Of a stretch of 40,410 nucleotides of DNA, positions 23,446-31,170 are shown piece by piece; position 1 is the first letter of the stretch, and each line of letters starts with the position of its first letter. The position numbers were made by a program, and so were the translations under genes. The notes under the pieces were generated by a model. That model saw nothing but the letters and a program-made list of their open reading frames with translations. It ran no database searches and had not been told where the DNA came from. Source of the DNA: Treponema sp. (GTDB taxonomy: Bacteria; Spirochaetota; Spirochaetia; Treponematales; Treponemataceae); NCBI GenBank assembly GCA_024695625.1, contig JAILHV010000157.1, positions 1-40,410 on the forward strand. Direction: 5' to 3'.

Positions 23446-23700
23446 ATGGTATCTTTAATAGTAGGAATTTTGTTAATCGCATTTTGCGTGTTCGCCTGTC
23501 TTCCCGCAGGACTGGGGCTTGCATGGGGCAGCTTTGTAATCGCCTTTCTCAAGGGAGCAGCCCCGGTTTTTGCAGCCTTCATCGGTCTAATTGCCGTCTT
23601 AATCGGTCTTGCAGACATAAAGGACAAAAAGGAAGCCAAAAAAGAAGAACTTGCCGCCGAAAAAGCCGAAAAGCAGCAGAAACTCCAGCAGGAAAAGTAG
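23446..23700 (+). CDS. Small membrane protein with charged C-terminal helix
   Basis: 84 residues. Two hydrophobic segments (LIVGILLIAFCVFACLPAGL and VFAAFIGLIAVLIGLADI) are followed by a highly charged Lys/Glu/Gln coiled-coil-like tail (KDKKEAKKEELAAEKAEKQQ). The ATG at 23446 is chosen for the GGAGG five bases upstream; a TTG at 23434 overlaps that site. I recognise no family. It has its own promoter and stands alone upstream of the rplM leader. Confidence 0.7.
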   Translation: MVSLIVGILLIAFCVFACLPAGLGLAWGSFVIAFLKGAAPVFAAFIGLIAVLIGLADIKDKKEAKKEELAAEKAEKQQKLQQEK

Positions 23701-23725
23701 GCAACGACAAAAATAGACTGACTGC

Positions 23726-23858
23726 TTGACTAACATTTGCTCTTTATGCTATTGTATATTACCCCGTATACTAAATGAACAACCGCTATTGTTCATTTCT
23801 ATTTAAAGGAATGATGCAAACCCTTTAAATACAAAGTTTTACTTGGTAGGTTTTATAA
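23726..23858 (+). promoter_or_regulatory. rplM-rpsI promoter and structured 5' leader
   Basis: TTGACT (23726-23731), N18, extended -10 TGC-TATTGT (23750-23755). The leader holds a perfect 10-bp hairpin AAATGAACAA-CCGCTA-TTGTTCATTT (23773-23798) and a 9-bp hairpin ATTTAAAGG / CCTTTAAAT (23801-23809, 23822-23830). A leader of about 100 nt with two hairpins is a candidate for autoregulation by L13 or S9, as known for other ribosomal operons. Confidence 0.55.
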
Positions 23859-24287
23859 ATGAGAACTATTTTTGCTAAAAAAGGCGAAACAAAGAACGAC
23901 TGGTACATCATCGATGCATCAGGAAAGACTCTTGGTCGTGTTGCAGCTAAGGCAGCAAGCGTACTCCGTGGAAAGAACAAGCCCACATTTACACCAAACA
24001 CAATCTGTGGCGACTTTGTTGTAATCATCAATGCCGACAAGATTCAGGTAACTGGCAACAAGGAAACAGACAAGCTTTACCGCCACTACACAGGTTATGT
24101 TGGTGGACTCAAGTCTGAATCCTTTGGTTCACTTCTTGCCCGCCGTCCGGAAGAGCCCCTCAGAAGAACAATCTGGGGTATGATTCCTCACAACCGTCTT
24201 GGACGCCAGATTATTGGCAACTTGAAGATTTATGCTGGTCCAAACCACCCGCATACAGCTCAGAATCCAAAACCGCTGGAAGTTTAA
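23859..24287 (+). CDS. rplM: 50S ribosomal protein L13
   Basis: 142 residues, the standard length. Family blocks are WYIIDASGKTLGRVAAKAASVLRGKNKPTFTPN, GDFVVIINADKIQVTGNK, YRHYTGYVGGLK, RRTIWGMIPHNRLGRQIIGNLKIYAGPNHPHTAQNP. It is the first gene of the conserved rplM-rpsI pair, 13 bases upstream of rpsI. Confidence 0.99.
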   Translation: MRTIFAKKGETKNDWYIIDASGKTLGRVAAKAASVLRGKNKPTFTPNTICGDFVVIINADKIQVTGNKETDKLYRHYTGYVGGLKSESFGSLLARRPEEPLRRTIWGMIPHNRLGRQIIGNLKIYAGPNHPHTAQNPKPLEV

Positions 24288-24300
24288 TTAGGAGTCAATT

Positions 24301-24699
24301 ATGGCAGGAATCAGAAATATAGCAATCGGTACAGGAAGAAGAAAGACTGCTGTGGCTCGCGTTTTTTTGCGTGAAGGCAGCGGAAAAATTGTTGTAAACG
24401 GCAAAGAGCTCAAAGAATACTTTGCAACAGAAGCTCAGGTGCGCATGGTTCGCCAGCCGCTCCTGGTAACAAGCAACGACAACAAGTTTGACATTCTTAT
24501 CAATGTTTACGGTGGCGGTCTCAACGGCCAGGCTGGTGCATGTCTCCACGGCCTTTCCCGCGCACTCACACAGGTAGACCCCAACAGCCGCTCAGCCCTT
24601 AAGGCTAACGGTTATCTTACCCGTGACCCACGTATGGTTGAACGCAAGAAGTACGGCCAGCGCGGTGCACGTAGAAGATTCCAGTTCAGCAAGCGCTAA
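24301..24699 (+). CDS. rpsI: 30S ribosomal protein S9
   Basis: 132 residues. It starts [30 protein letters not shown] and ends with the invariant basic tail RRRFQFSKR, which reaches the P-site t[22 protein letters not shown] and [20 protein letters not shown] are canonical. TTAGGAG lies just upstream of the ATG. The next gene (recX) follows within a few bases and is probably co-transcribed. Confidence 0.99.
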   Translation: MAGIRNIAIGTGRRKTAVARVFLREGSGKIVVNGKELKEYFATEAQVRMVRQPLLVTSNDNKFDILINVYGGGLNGQAGACLHGLSRALTQVDPNSRSALKANGYLTRDPRMVERKKYGQRGARRRFQFSKR

Positions 24700-24712
24700 G
24701 CTTTATACTGTT

Positions 24713-25381
24713 TTGGTAATACTTGGAATAAAGCAGACTTTGGCCGGGGTGTACGAAATTACGCCCGACTCAGGGTCTGCCTTTTTTTTACGCGACGAAT
24801 ACCTTACATGCCTTTCCAAAGAAAGGCTTTTGCCTGTAGAAGGTGGCCTTGGCGGGGCAGATTCCCTTTTTGCGGATGTGCAAAGCCTTAAGCCGGGAAT
24901 GCAGGGTGTATTTAACGAGGAAGAAAGTGCCGACATTCTTTCTGCGGCATTGGTCTTTTCCGCCGAGCGTGCAGCTCTTGTCTACCTTGCAAGGGCAGAG
25001 CATTGCCGCTTTATGCTAAAGCAGAAGCTTTTGCGCAAGGGAATAGACAAAGATTCAATAGAAAAAAGTTTGGATTTTCTGCAAAGGACAGGTGCACTGG
25101 ACGACGTCCGTTTTGCCGGAGCCTGGCTAAGAAGCCGCTACATTACCCATGCCGAAGGCCGCCGTAAGCTGGAAGGTGAGCTTCTTAAGAGGGGCATTTC
25201 CAAGGAAGACGCAAAGACCGCCCTTGATGAATTCTTTAGCGACCACAGCGAAAGCGAACTTTGCAAGCGTGCATACAAAAAGTGCCTGAGGGTTCAGAAG
25301 GATCCGTCAAAAATCTATTCTTCCCTGCAAAGGCTGGGATTTTCCGGCCAGCAGATAAAAAAAGTTTTGGCTTCAAGCTGA
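24713..25381 (+). CDS. recX: RecX family regulatory protein
   Basis: About 222 residues from the TTG at 24713. The start is uncertain: TTG at 24740 and GTG at 24749 are alternatives, and longer frames run into rpsI. RecX binds and inhibits or modulates RecA filaments. The recognisable part is the C-terminal two-thirds, three three-helix repeats: ALVYLARAEHCRFMLKQKLLRKGIDKDSIEKSLDFLQRTGALDD; VRFAGAWLRSRYI...LEGELLKRGISKEDAKTALDE; and CKRAYKKCLRVQKDPSKIYSSLQRLGFSGQQIKKVL. The N-terminal part (GVYEITPDSGSAFFLRDEYL) is the variable beta-rich domain seen in some RecX proteins. Confidence 0.85.
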   Translation: MVILGIKQTLAGVYEITPDSGSAFFLRDEYLTCLSKERLLPVEGGLGGADSLFADVQSLKPGMQGVFNEEESADILSAALVFSAERAALVYLARAEHCRFMLKQKLLRKGIDKDSIEKSLDFLQRTGALDDVRFAGAWLRSRYITHAEGRRKLEGELLKRGISKEDAKTALDEFFSDHSESELCKRAYKKCLRVQKDPSKIYSSLQRLGFSGQQIKKVLASS

Positions 25382-25448
25382 AGGTTCGCGCAGAAATATT
25401 TTTTTCATAAAAAATTACTAAAACCTTTATTTTTTCAATTTTATGTGA

Positions 25449-25465
25449 TATAGTAATGGTAAGGG
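25449..25465 (+). promoter_or_regulatory. Extended -10 promoter TGA-TATAGT
   Basis: TGA-TATAGT with the hexamer at 25449-25454, followed by TAAGGG (25460-25465) six bases before the ATG at 25472. Confidence 0.5.
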
Positions 25466-25471
25466 AAAAAG

Positions 25472-26086
25472 ATGGCAAAAACGGTAAAAATGAGAGATAA
25501 GCCTATTGTTTTCTCCGCTTTGGAAGTTGCAAATATTTGCGGGGTTGTAAATCAAACGGCTATCAACTGGATTCACAACAATTATCTAAAGGCATTTAAA
25601 ACACCAGGCGGACAGTTCCGCGTATATCCAGAAGACCTGGTTGAATTCATGGAAAAGCGCAACATGCGCATCCCCTCCGACCTTCTGGACTGCTGCAACA
25701 AAAAGTCCGTAGTAACTCCAAAAACAGTCCTTGTTGTTGATGATGACCGTGCCCTGAACGATGTTATTGCCAAATTCCTTAAGGCTCAGGATGAGTCCAT
25801 TCAGATTCTACAGGCCTTTGACGGTTTTGAAGCCGGTTCCCAGATGGTTGCAAAGCAGCCAAAATGCATTATTCTGGACCTTGACCTGCCCGGTATTGAC
25901 GGAAAAAAACTCTGCCGCCACATAAGGGAAAGCGAGGCATTCGGAAAGCCGTCTATCATAGTTGTTACTGCAATGGATGACCCGGAAACGGAAAAGGAAT
26001 GCATGGAGCTTGGCATCCTAAAATTCTTCCGCAAGCCGCTTAACCTGCCGGAACTTTCTTCTACCATAGCATCTCTTGACGATTAG
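25472..26086 (+). CDS. HTH (excisionase/MerR-like)-receiver response regulator
   Basis: 204 residues with an unusual order: DNA-binding domain first, receiver second. Residues 10-70 (FSALEVANICGVVNQTAINWIHNNYLKAFKTPGGQFRVYPEDLVEFMEK) match the helix-turn-helix of the excisionase/MerR N-terminal type, with the GG-x-x-R wing. Residues 85-204 are a CheY-like receiver: acidic pocket VVDDDR, phospho-acceptor Asp in LDLDLPGIDG, switch Thr in VVTAMD and Lys in FRKPLN. There is no kinase gene next to it. It has its own extended -10 promoter and follows recX by 90 bases. Confidence 0.88.
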   Translation: MAKTVKMRDKPIVFSALEVANICGVVNQTAINWIHNNYLKAFKTPGGQFRVYPEDLVEFMEKRNMRIPSDLLDCCNKKSVVTPKTVLVVDDDRALNDVIAKFLKAQDESIQILQAFDGFEAGSQMVAKQPKCIILDLDLPGIDGKKLCRHIRESEAFGKPSIIVVTAMDDPETEKECMELGILKFFRKPLNLPELSSTIASLDD

Positions 26087-26117
26087 TTAGCAAAAAAAAC
26101 TTCTCTTAATTCAAACA

Positions 26118-26268
26118 AAGCCTACCCCCGATTGGAAGGGCGGCGCAGCCGTTGCTGGAGGAGAGGTCCCTGAGCACAGTCGAAGGGCCGAACCCCAGCA
26201 ATGGAGTGGGAAGGGCCCCACGGAACCCTGCAAAGCGGGCTAGCGGTAAAAAGCCGGTCCAGAAAAGT
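26118..26268 (-). repeat. Composite family C repeat, inverted copy
   Basis: CCCCGATTGGAAGGGCGGCG, a hairpin with arms TTGCTGG / CCAGCAA enclosing GGTCCCTGAGCACAGTCGAA, then GGAACCCTGCAAAGCGGG and a reversed TTTCTGGACC end. No gene lies in 26087-26321. Confidence 0.75.
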
Positions 26269-26321
26269 AAAAAACACCGCCCAAACATTCACTTAGCCCA
26301 GCGTGGCTTTACAACCACTTC

Positions 26322-27377
26322 CTAGTTTCCAAGCATTCCGTCATAAAAATAAGCCGGATAGGGAACGGTGCGGGTAATCGCGCTTTCTGCCTGAGGAGGA
26401 AGTCCTAGTGCAGAGATTACGCTTGAGCCTTTCAGCGCACCTGCCATGCCGGTAAGATAATCGTAGAAAGTTGACTCCTGCTCGTACTCAAAATCTTCCA
26501 CTGAATATTCCTCACCGGAGAATTCCGTTTTAGACATATAGGCAACAAGATCTTCGAAAGAACCGATTGCGTCTATAAGGGATGCTTCCTTGGCCTGCCT
26601 TGCCGTATAAATGCGACCGTCCGCCAAGTTCTTTACGGAAGAAACAGGAATTCCGCGCGCCTTGGAAACAATCTGCACAAACTGCTCGTAGCATTCATCT
26701 GCAACCGCCTGCATGATTTTCCTCTGCTCATCGGTAACAGGCTCGTTAAAGCTTCCCATGTTCTTGTTCTTGCCCGCGTGAATCGTCTCTGACTTAATTC
26801 CCATCTTATCCAAAAGGCCCGTAGCGTCAACAAACTGCCCCGCAAGAACGCCTATGCTACCTGTCAAAGTGTTGCGGTTTGCCATAACATACTTTGCACC
26901 GCAGGAAATGTAATAGCCGCCGCTTGCCGCAAGAGGCCCCATGTAGGCGTAGACAGGCTTTCCGCTTGCAGAATAGTCAAGGAGTGCAAGGTAAACCTCG
27001 TCCGCCTGGTAAACACCGCCGCCGGGGGAATCGATAAAAAGCGCGATTGCCTTGTTGTCATCGTCTTCCTTAAGTTCACTTATCGTGTCCAGAATCCACT
27101 GCTGGTTGTAGGTTTTGTTTTCGTCTTCTATCACGCCGCTGACCACAAGACGTGCAATGTAGCTTTCACCATCCTCGTGAACCCATTTTTCCTTCAGGTT
27201 CTTTTTGTTCAGCATGTCAAAAAAACTGCCGGTCCTTGAAGATTTTTTTGCAGAAAAAGCCTTTGCATGCTCAGAGGCCGCTTCATCCTTTTTGGCGGAA
27301 ATCTGAAAAAGCCCCACTATTACAGAAAGAGCTACGACTACGGCAAAGACTACCTTTCCATTATTTCTATTTTCCAT
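26322..27377 (-). CDS. sppA: Signal peptide peptidase SppA-type S49 serine protease
   Basis: 351 residues, the single-domain SppA length. An N-terminal membrane anchor (VVFAVVVALSVIVGLFQI, 9-26) leaves the protease outside the cytoplasmic membrane. Catalytic marks are AIALFIDSPGGGVYQADEVY (110-129), the nucleophile in PLAASGGYYIS (Ser152), the LTGSIGVLAG strand (171-180) and the general-base lysine in AGKNKNMGSFNEP (Lys203 or Lys205). It degrades residual signal peptides in the membrane. GAGGAG lies inside the end of the upstream DUF975 gene, two bases away, so the pair forms an operon. Confidence 0.92.
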   Translation of the reverse strand: MENRNNGKVVFAVVVALSVIVGLFQISAKKDEAASEHAKAFSAKKSSRTGSFFDMLNKKNLKEKWVHEDGESYIARLVVSGVIEDENKTYNQQWILDTISELKEDDDNKAIALFIDSPGGGVYQADEVYLALLDYSASGKPVYAYMGPLAASGGYYISCGAKYVMANRNTLTGSIGVLAGQFVDATGLLDKMGIKSETIHAGKNKNMGSFNEPVTDEQRKIMQAVADECYEQFVQIVSKARGIPVSSVKNLADGRIYTARQAKEASLIDAIGSFEDLVAYMSKTEFSGEEYSVEDFEYEQESTFYDYLTGMAGALKGSSVISALGLPPQAESAITRTVPYPAYFYDGMLGN

Positions 27378-27379
27378 GA

Positions 27380-28090
27380 TTAAAACTCCTCTTTTATATT
27401 ATTCTGCCCCAGGTCTTCTGCAGTTATCGCTCCGGCCTTTATCGCTTTTTCCATAAGTGAACGGTATGCAAGTGCAAAGGCCGCCTGCTTGTAGGGACGC
27501 ACCCAAAGCTGAAGGATGAACAAGGTTGGAATGGAAATGATGTCCCAAAGTATAAATGAAAGGCGCATCCAGAACAAATCCGCCTTATGACCCTTGGTTA
27601 TTTCCTTGCTCACGGAAAGTGCCTGCGTAACGCTCAGCTCGGGATAGTCGCCAAGTATGTAAAAAAGCTGGGAATAGGCAAAATACTTGACAATTCCGGG
27701 GATAATGCAAAGGAAGCCCCACAGTACAATCCAAAGCCACTTCCATGCAAAGGCAAGGAAGCCCCTTATGCACTGCGAGAATCCGTCCATAAAGACAGAA
27801 AAGGAAATCTTTTCCGCCGGTTTGGTGACTGCAAAGAGATAGAACCCCGCCTCAGCAATTCCGATTGTTCCAAGGACAAAACACAATACGGCAAGAACGA
27901 TAAAATTCATCTTTCTTGCGTCCAAAATCAATGTAAGCTGGGGACCAATCAACTGTATTGACTTGCCCATGGAGCCAGCGTCCAGCAAAAACATCGCGCC
28001 CAGTGCCACCAGGCTAACGAGTGCCGCAATATGACGCTTACCATTCAGGCATTCCAGCGCATTCTTTTTGTATAACCGTCTGTTGAACAA
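27380..28090 (-). CDS. DUF975 family membrane protein
   Basis: 236 residues, starting at a TTG (28090) with AAGGAG six bases upstream. Several membrane helices are present. The DUF975 signature is in the middle: WKWLWIVLWGFLCIIPGIVKYFAYSQLFYILGDYPELSVTQALSVSKEITKGHKADLFWMRLSFILWDII, that is IIPGI-x-K-x-x-x-YS followed by P-x-L-S-x-x-x-A-x-x-x-S. The C-terminus has RPYKQAAFALAYRSLM. The function is unknown. It is the first gene of the DUF975-sppA operon. Confidence 0.85.
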   Translation of the reverse strand: MFNRRLYKKNALECLNGKRHIAALVSLVALGAMFLLDAGSMGKSIQLIGPQLTLILDARKMNFIVLAVLCFVLGTIGIAEAGFYLFAVTKPAEKISFSVFMDGFSQCIRGFLAFAWKWLWIVLWGFLCIIPGIVKYFAYSQLFYILGDYPELSVTQALSVSKEITKGHKADLFWMRLSFILWDIISIPTLFILQLWVRPYKQAAFALAYRSLMEKAIKAGAITAEDLGQNNIKEEF

Positions 28091-28148
28091 AATGTTCTCC
28101 TTAAGTATCTGATAAAACGGCTTATGATACTATAAAAATTGATAATAA

Positions 28149-28766
28149 TCAACGCGAGGCAGCTTCCCGCAAAAGCTCACTGTAGTAGCGGTTCTCTATC
28201 TGGTCTTCTCCTATTCCTGCCAGGGCAAGAAGCTCGTGCAATTTTTTTTGAATCACATCAAGGATTGCAGGATTGTCCGAAGGGGAAAGAATCTCTATTT
28301 CAAGGAAGTCGCCCAGCGGGGGAACATTGCAAAGCTCAAAGCTAGCGGTAAGTTCCTGACTAATGCCGGCTTCTTTGGGAAAGGCATCGGCAGCAAGTAC
28401 AAGCTCCCAGTCCTTTACGTTCTTGTGCTTTCTTAGCGTAACCAAAAAACCGCTGTCCCTCAAAAAAGCTTCCAGCACATCAGCATCCTGAATGACAGTT
28501 TCCTTTTCGTCGTTCACTTCAGAACTGCTTCCGTCCGGCAGGGTACGCATTTCCTTTCGCTTGTATGTAACGAATGTCTTGGAATCGCTTTTACCGCCGG
28601 AAATCACGCTTTCCCTGCGCAACCTAAGCTTGCATCGCGTCTCCACGGACAAGCCGTAATACGTGTCGTCCCTTATAACATGCTGAACAAAGCGGGCAAA
28701 TTGATTCAGCCTTTTTTCAAGCCCTGCCCTGTCTTTTACGCGGGCTTTAAGTTCAATCTCTGTCAT
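28149..28766 (-). CDS. CYTH domain protein (class IV adenylate cyclase / triphosphatase type)
   Basis: 205 residues, typical of CyaB-like proteins. The metal-triphosphate motif ExExK is at the N-terminus (MTEIELKARV: E3, E5, K7). Basic strands follow (CKLRLRRESV, KTFVTYKRKE). Later acidic strands include LGDFLEIEILSP, supplying the second set of glutamates of the tunnel. Known members make cAMP or hydrolyse inorganic/thiamine triphosphate; sequence alone does not decide which. TATACT lies 6 nt before the ATG. Two cNMP-binding regulators in this window make a cyclase role attractive. Confidence 0.85.
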   Translation of the reverse strand: MTEIELKARVKDRAGLEKRLNQFARFVQHVIRDDTYYGLSVETRCKLRLRRESVISGGKSDSKTFVTYKRKEMRTLPDGSSSEVNDEKETVIQDADVLEAFLRDSGFLVTLRKHKNVKDWELVLAADAFPKEAGISQELTASFELCNVPPLGDFLEIEILSPSDNPAILDVIQKKLHELLALAGIGEDQIENRYYSELLREAASR

Positions 28767-28778
28767 GCGGAAAGTATA
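28767..28778 (-). promoter_or_regulatory. Leaderless-type promoter (-10 TATACT)
   Basis: TATACT at 28778-28773, then TTCCGC and the ATG at 28766. No Shine-Dalgarno. Confidence 0.5.
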
Positions 28779-28853
28779 GCATTTTTTCCTTAGCTAAAAA
28801 ACCCGCCAGTCCTACACTCTGTTAGAAAATCAACAGTACGCAGAGTATTTTTG

Positions 28854-29510
28854 CTAAAGATCAACTTCCATTACATCGTAAAAATTGCAGTGCAGGGCCA
28901 GAGCCAAGGAATTTATTGTATTGCCACTTGCCTTGTTTATGTCTTTTAGGCCAATCTCATACTGCTGCAGGGTACGCAGGTTCACACCGGCAAGTTCCGA
29001 AAGTTCTTTTTGCGTAAGGCCAGAAGCCTTTCTAAGGTTATGAAGATTCGTTGCCTTATTCATGTTTTTTTCTTTTACAATTCCGTTCATTACATCAAGA
29101 AATTTTTCCTTTGGCGCTTCATGCAAAGGATTATACATATTTACAATTTGCGAAAAGTGAACATAGTCCCTGATTTTTGAAAACGATACCCCACTTTCCC
29201 ACTGATAAAATGCAACAATCCAGCCCGCCCAATATTCAGGCGACCGGTCAAAGCGCACAAAGTCTTCCCAAGCACCATCCTTGCCGCTAAAACCAACGCG
29301 CTCAAAAACCGACAGCGCAAGCTCTGTACCAGAACAGCCGCACACAAAAACAGGGGAACCTTCCTCTATTGCCCTTGCAACCTTTGACGCTATAAAAAAA
29401 TCATAGAAAGAATCAGCCGTAAGACCGCAACCGTTCACCGCAAAATCAACAGCAAAGCCCATCTTCTTCATTACACCGGGCAGAAAGAATTTATCGTAAG
29501 CGCGGGTCAT
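28854..29510 (-). CDS. HTH-domain partner of DUF3990 protein (putative antitoxin/regulator)
   Basis: 218 residues. The N-terminal 145 residues form a domain often seen next to DUF3990 genes: MTRAYDKFFLPGVMKKMGFA, the FFIASKVARAIEEGSPVFVCGCSGTEL block, and SPEYWAGWIVAFYQWESGVSFSKI. Residues about 155-212 are a Cro/CI-type helix-turn-helix (LHNLRKASGLTQKELSELAGVNLRTLQQYE...). It overlaps the upstream DUF3990 gene by 20 bases, so translation is coupled. By analogy with toxin-antitoxin pairs it is probably the neutralising protein and autorepressor. That role is inferred from order, overlap and the operator upstream of the pair. Confidence 0.8.
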   Translation of the reverse strand: MTRAYDKFFLPGVMKKMGFAVDFAVNGCGLTADSFYDFFIASKVARAIEEGSPVFVCGCSGTELALSVFERVGFSGKDGAWEDFVRFDRSPEYWAGWIVAFYQWESGVSFSKIRDYVHFSQIVNMYNPLHEAPKEKFLDVMNGIVKEKNMNKATNLHNLRKASGLTQKELSELAGVNLRTLQQYEIGLKDINKASGNTINSLALALHCNFYDVMEVDL

Positions 29511-30168
29511 CTTCTTTTACATCTCCCAAAATCAAATCACGAATAAAAAGACCTGAAATATCAGAATCTTCCAACGACTTTTTATATTCAGCCCTTGCTT
29601 TTTCCATTCGGTTCAAGCGCAAACCGTAATACTTTTTGCCTTCTGCAATCTCATACCTTTTAAATTCAATCAAATTGAATGACTTTTTACTTTTTAGCAC
29701 AATTTGTTCGCCCAACTTTCCAAGCTTCATTGCATTCTGAAGCTGAGCATACGAAATCTGATTTGAAAGAAAGGCCTGGGCAAAAGAAAAATAGGAATCA
29801 TCAGCCCTGTACCCTCTGATTAAGTCAAACCTAGAAATCTCAGGCAAAAAATTTGTCTTAAGATAATAAGCCCCCTGCCTCATTATGGGAGTGTCCATGT
29901 CAAAGCGCCGGTTTGCAATAAGAAGTGCAAGCCAATGAAGCGTACAGAATTTTTCTGACTGCAAATCCAAAATCTTTAGCCCGTCCGTTTTAAGTTCATA
30001 GCAATTTGAAAATCCGTCATTAATACTTGGACATGCCCATTCCTTTGCAAGTTCTATATTCTGCGTGCAGTAAAAGCCGAGCCCATAATCATTATAGGCC
30101 TTGCCAGCCCCAAACACCGGCTTTGAGATTATTTTTTCTGAACCATGATACAAAATCATTTTTGGCAT
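29491..30168 (-). CDS. DUF3990 protein, putative ADP-ribosyltransferase-like toxin
   Basis: 225 residues. The N-terminus MPKMILYHGSEKIISKPVFG and the next block NDYGLGFYCTQNIELAKEWA carry the YHG and GxGFYxT patterns of DUF3990. They resemble the first two sites (His and Tyr regions) of the ADP-ribosyltransferase fold. YRADDSYFSFAQAFLSNQISYAQLQNAMKLGKLGEQIVLKSKK in the middle is strongly conserved in the family as I recall it. The C-terminus is charged (KEDDPRLR). First gene of a two-gene operon with an HTH protein. An ART activity is inferred from motif similarity; no activity is established that I know of. Confidence 0.78.
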   Translation of the reverse strand: MPKMILYHGSEKIISKPVFGAGKAYNDYGLGFYCTQNIELAKEWACPSINDGFSNCYELKTDGLKILDLQSEKFCTLHWLALLIANRRFDMDTPIMRQGAYYLKTNFLPEISRFDLIRGYRADDSYFSFAQAFLSNQISYAQLQNAMKLGKLGEQIVLKSKKSFNLIEFKRYEIAEGKKYYGLRLNRMEKARAEYKKSLEDSDISGLFIRDLILGDVKEDDPRLR

Positions 30169-30204
30169 ATTTTATATATACTTCTATAGAAGTACTTTTG
30201 TCAA
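30169..30204 (-). promoter_or_regulatory. Promoter with palindromic operator of the DUF3990-HTH operon
   Basis: -35 TTGACA (30204-30199), an 18-bp spacer and -10 TATATA (30180-30175), then 6 nt and the ATG at 30168. A perfect 16-bp palindrome TACTTCTATAGAAGTA (30179-30194) fills most of the spacer and touches the -10, the usual place for an autorepressor to block RNA polymerase. Confidence 0.75.
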
Positions 30205-30279
30205 GCTTTAAATCTGTAGCCACATTGCACTGTTGATTTTTGCGGAGTTTTGGGTTACTTTTAAACGGGAGACTTTTAT

Positions 30280-30972
30280 ATGAAAAAGAAAATACTTGCC
30301 TGTTTTTTTGCCATACTTTGCATTTGCTTTTCAGCCCATGCCCAGGCGCAGCAGGGCGGTGAAAGCCACAGTGCCTCTGCGGAAGAAGAATTCGGCTTTT
30401 TGCTGATGAATTATTTTAGAGACAAGAACCCAAACCTTGTTCAAGTTACCGTAAATTTCTTTAGGGAAAGGCAGCTTGTTACGGAAGACATGCAGATGCC
30501 ACTGGTCGGTTTTTATGCAGAACTTTTTAGGGACAAAAAGCTAAAGGCCAGCATACTGGAAGGTATCGACTCCCTAAAGATCAAGAGCGTGTCAAACTTT
30601 TTCCATTCGGTTGCAGAATTTGACCTGGACAAGTTTTACGCAACCCCCGAAGCAAATCCCAACATAAACGACATGTTCTGGGGTTCCTACTTTGCAAGCG
30701 GAAAGACAAAATACCTGGACCTTGTAATAGACAATGCGGTAAAGTACCATGACGAAAAAGCGGATTTGGTAAAGTTCCTTACCGGGGATAGTGCCTGCTG
30801 GTCACTTGCATCAAACGCACAGCAGTACAAGGAAGTCCGCGAGTATCTGGAAAAGTCAAGGCATAAGGGAGAGGCAGTCATCGACTACATCTTGAACACC
30901 GACCCGGACGAAATAAGGATGAACACAATCTTCTTTATCCAGGAACAAAAGAAAAACGGCTTGTGGAACTAG
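30280..30972 (+). CDS. Secreted protein of unknown function
   Basis: 230 residues. The signal peptide MKKKILACFFAILCICFSAHA is probably cleaved after AHA; the Cys residues do not form a good lipobox. The mature part is mostly helical and charged (EEEFGFLLMNYFRDKNPNLV, FFRERQLVTEDMQMPLVGFYAELFRDKKLKASILEGIDS, then a region with YFASGKTKYLDLVIDNAVKY and the end RMNTIFFIQEQKKNGLWN). It resembles proteins that count or tether short helical repeats, but I recognise no domain. GGGAG lies upstream of the ATG. It is divergent from the DUF3990 operon. Confidence 0.7.
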   Translation: MKKKILACFFAILCICFSAHAQAQQGGESHSASAEEEFGFLLMNYFRDKNPNLVQVTVNFFRERQLVTEDMQMPLVGFYAELFRDKKLKASILEGIDSLKIKSVSNFFHSVAEFDLDKFYATPEANPNINDMFWGSYFASGKTKYLDLVIDNAVKYHDEKADLVKFLTGDSACWSLASNAQQYKEVREYLEKSRHKGEAVIDYILNTDPDEIRMNTIFFIQEQKKNGLWN

Positions 30973-30984
30973 GGGGAGAAAATC

Positions 30985-31110
30985 CCATCCAGAAATCAGC
31001 TTTGGGTGCAGCTCCCAGTCAAATCCGTCTGAAAACCCGCGGTGTCGCGGAATAGGGTAACATCCAAACCCACGCGGGATTGGAACACCTTTAATCCCGT
31101 GTCCTTAACT
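30985..31110 (+). repeat. Hairpin-rich intergenic segment, possible degenerate family B repeat
   Basis: AGAAATCAGCTTTGGG resembles the arm GGAAATCAGTTTTGGG of the family B copy at 38429. CCCGCG (31038-31043) can pair with CGCGGG further on. The rest does not align, so membership is uncertain. Confidence 0.35.
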
Positions 31111-31170
31111 ATATTTCTCTTGAAAATTTACGCCTACTGTTATATCCTTTAACTAAAAGGAGGCATTTGC

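Noticed and set aside
30985-31110. Possible cobalamin or other riboswitch before the Hpt gene
   Set aside because: GGTG/CCCGC-like words occur, but the known conserved core elements are missing, and the segment partly resembles the family B repeat.
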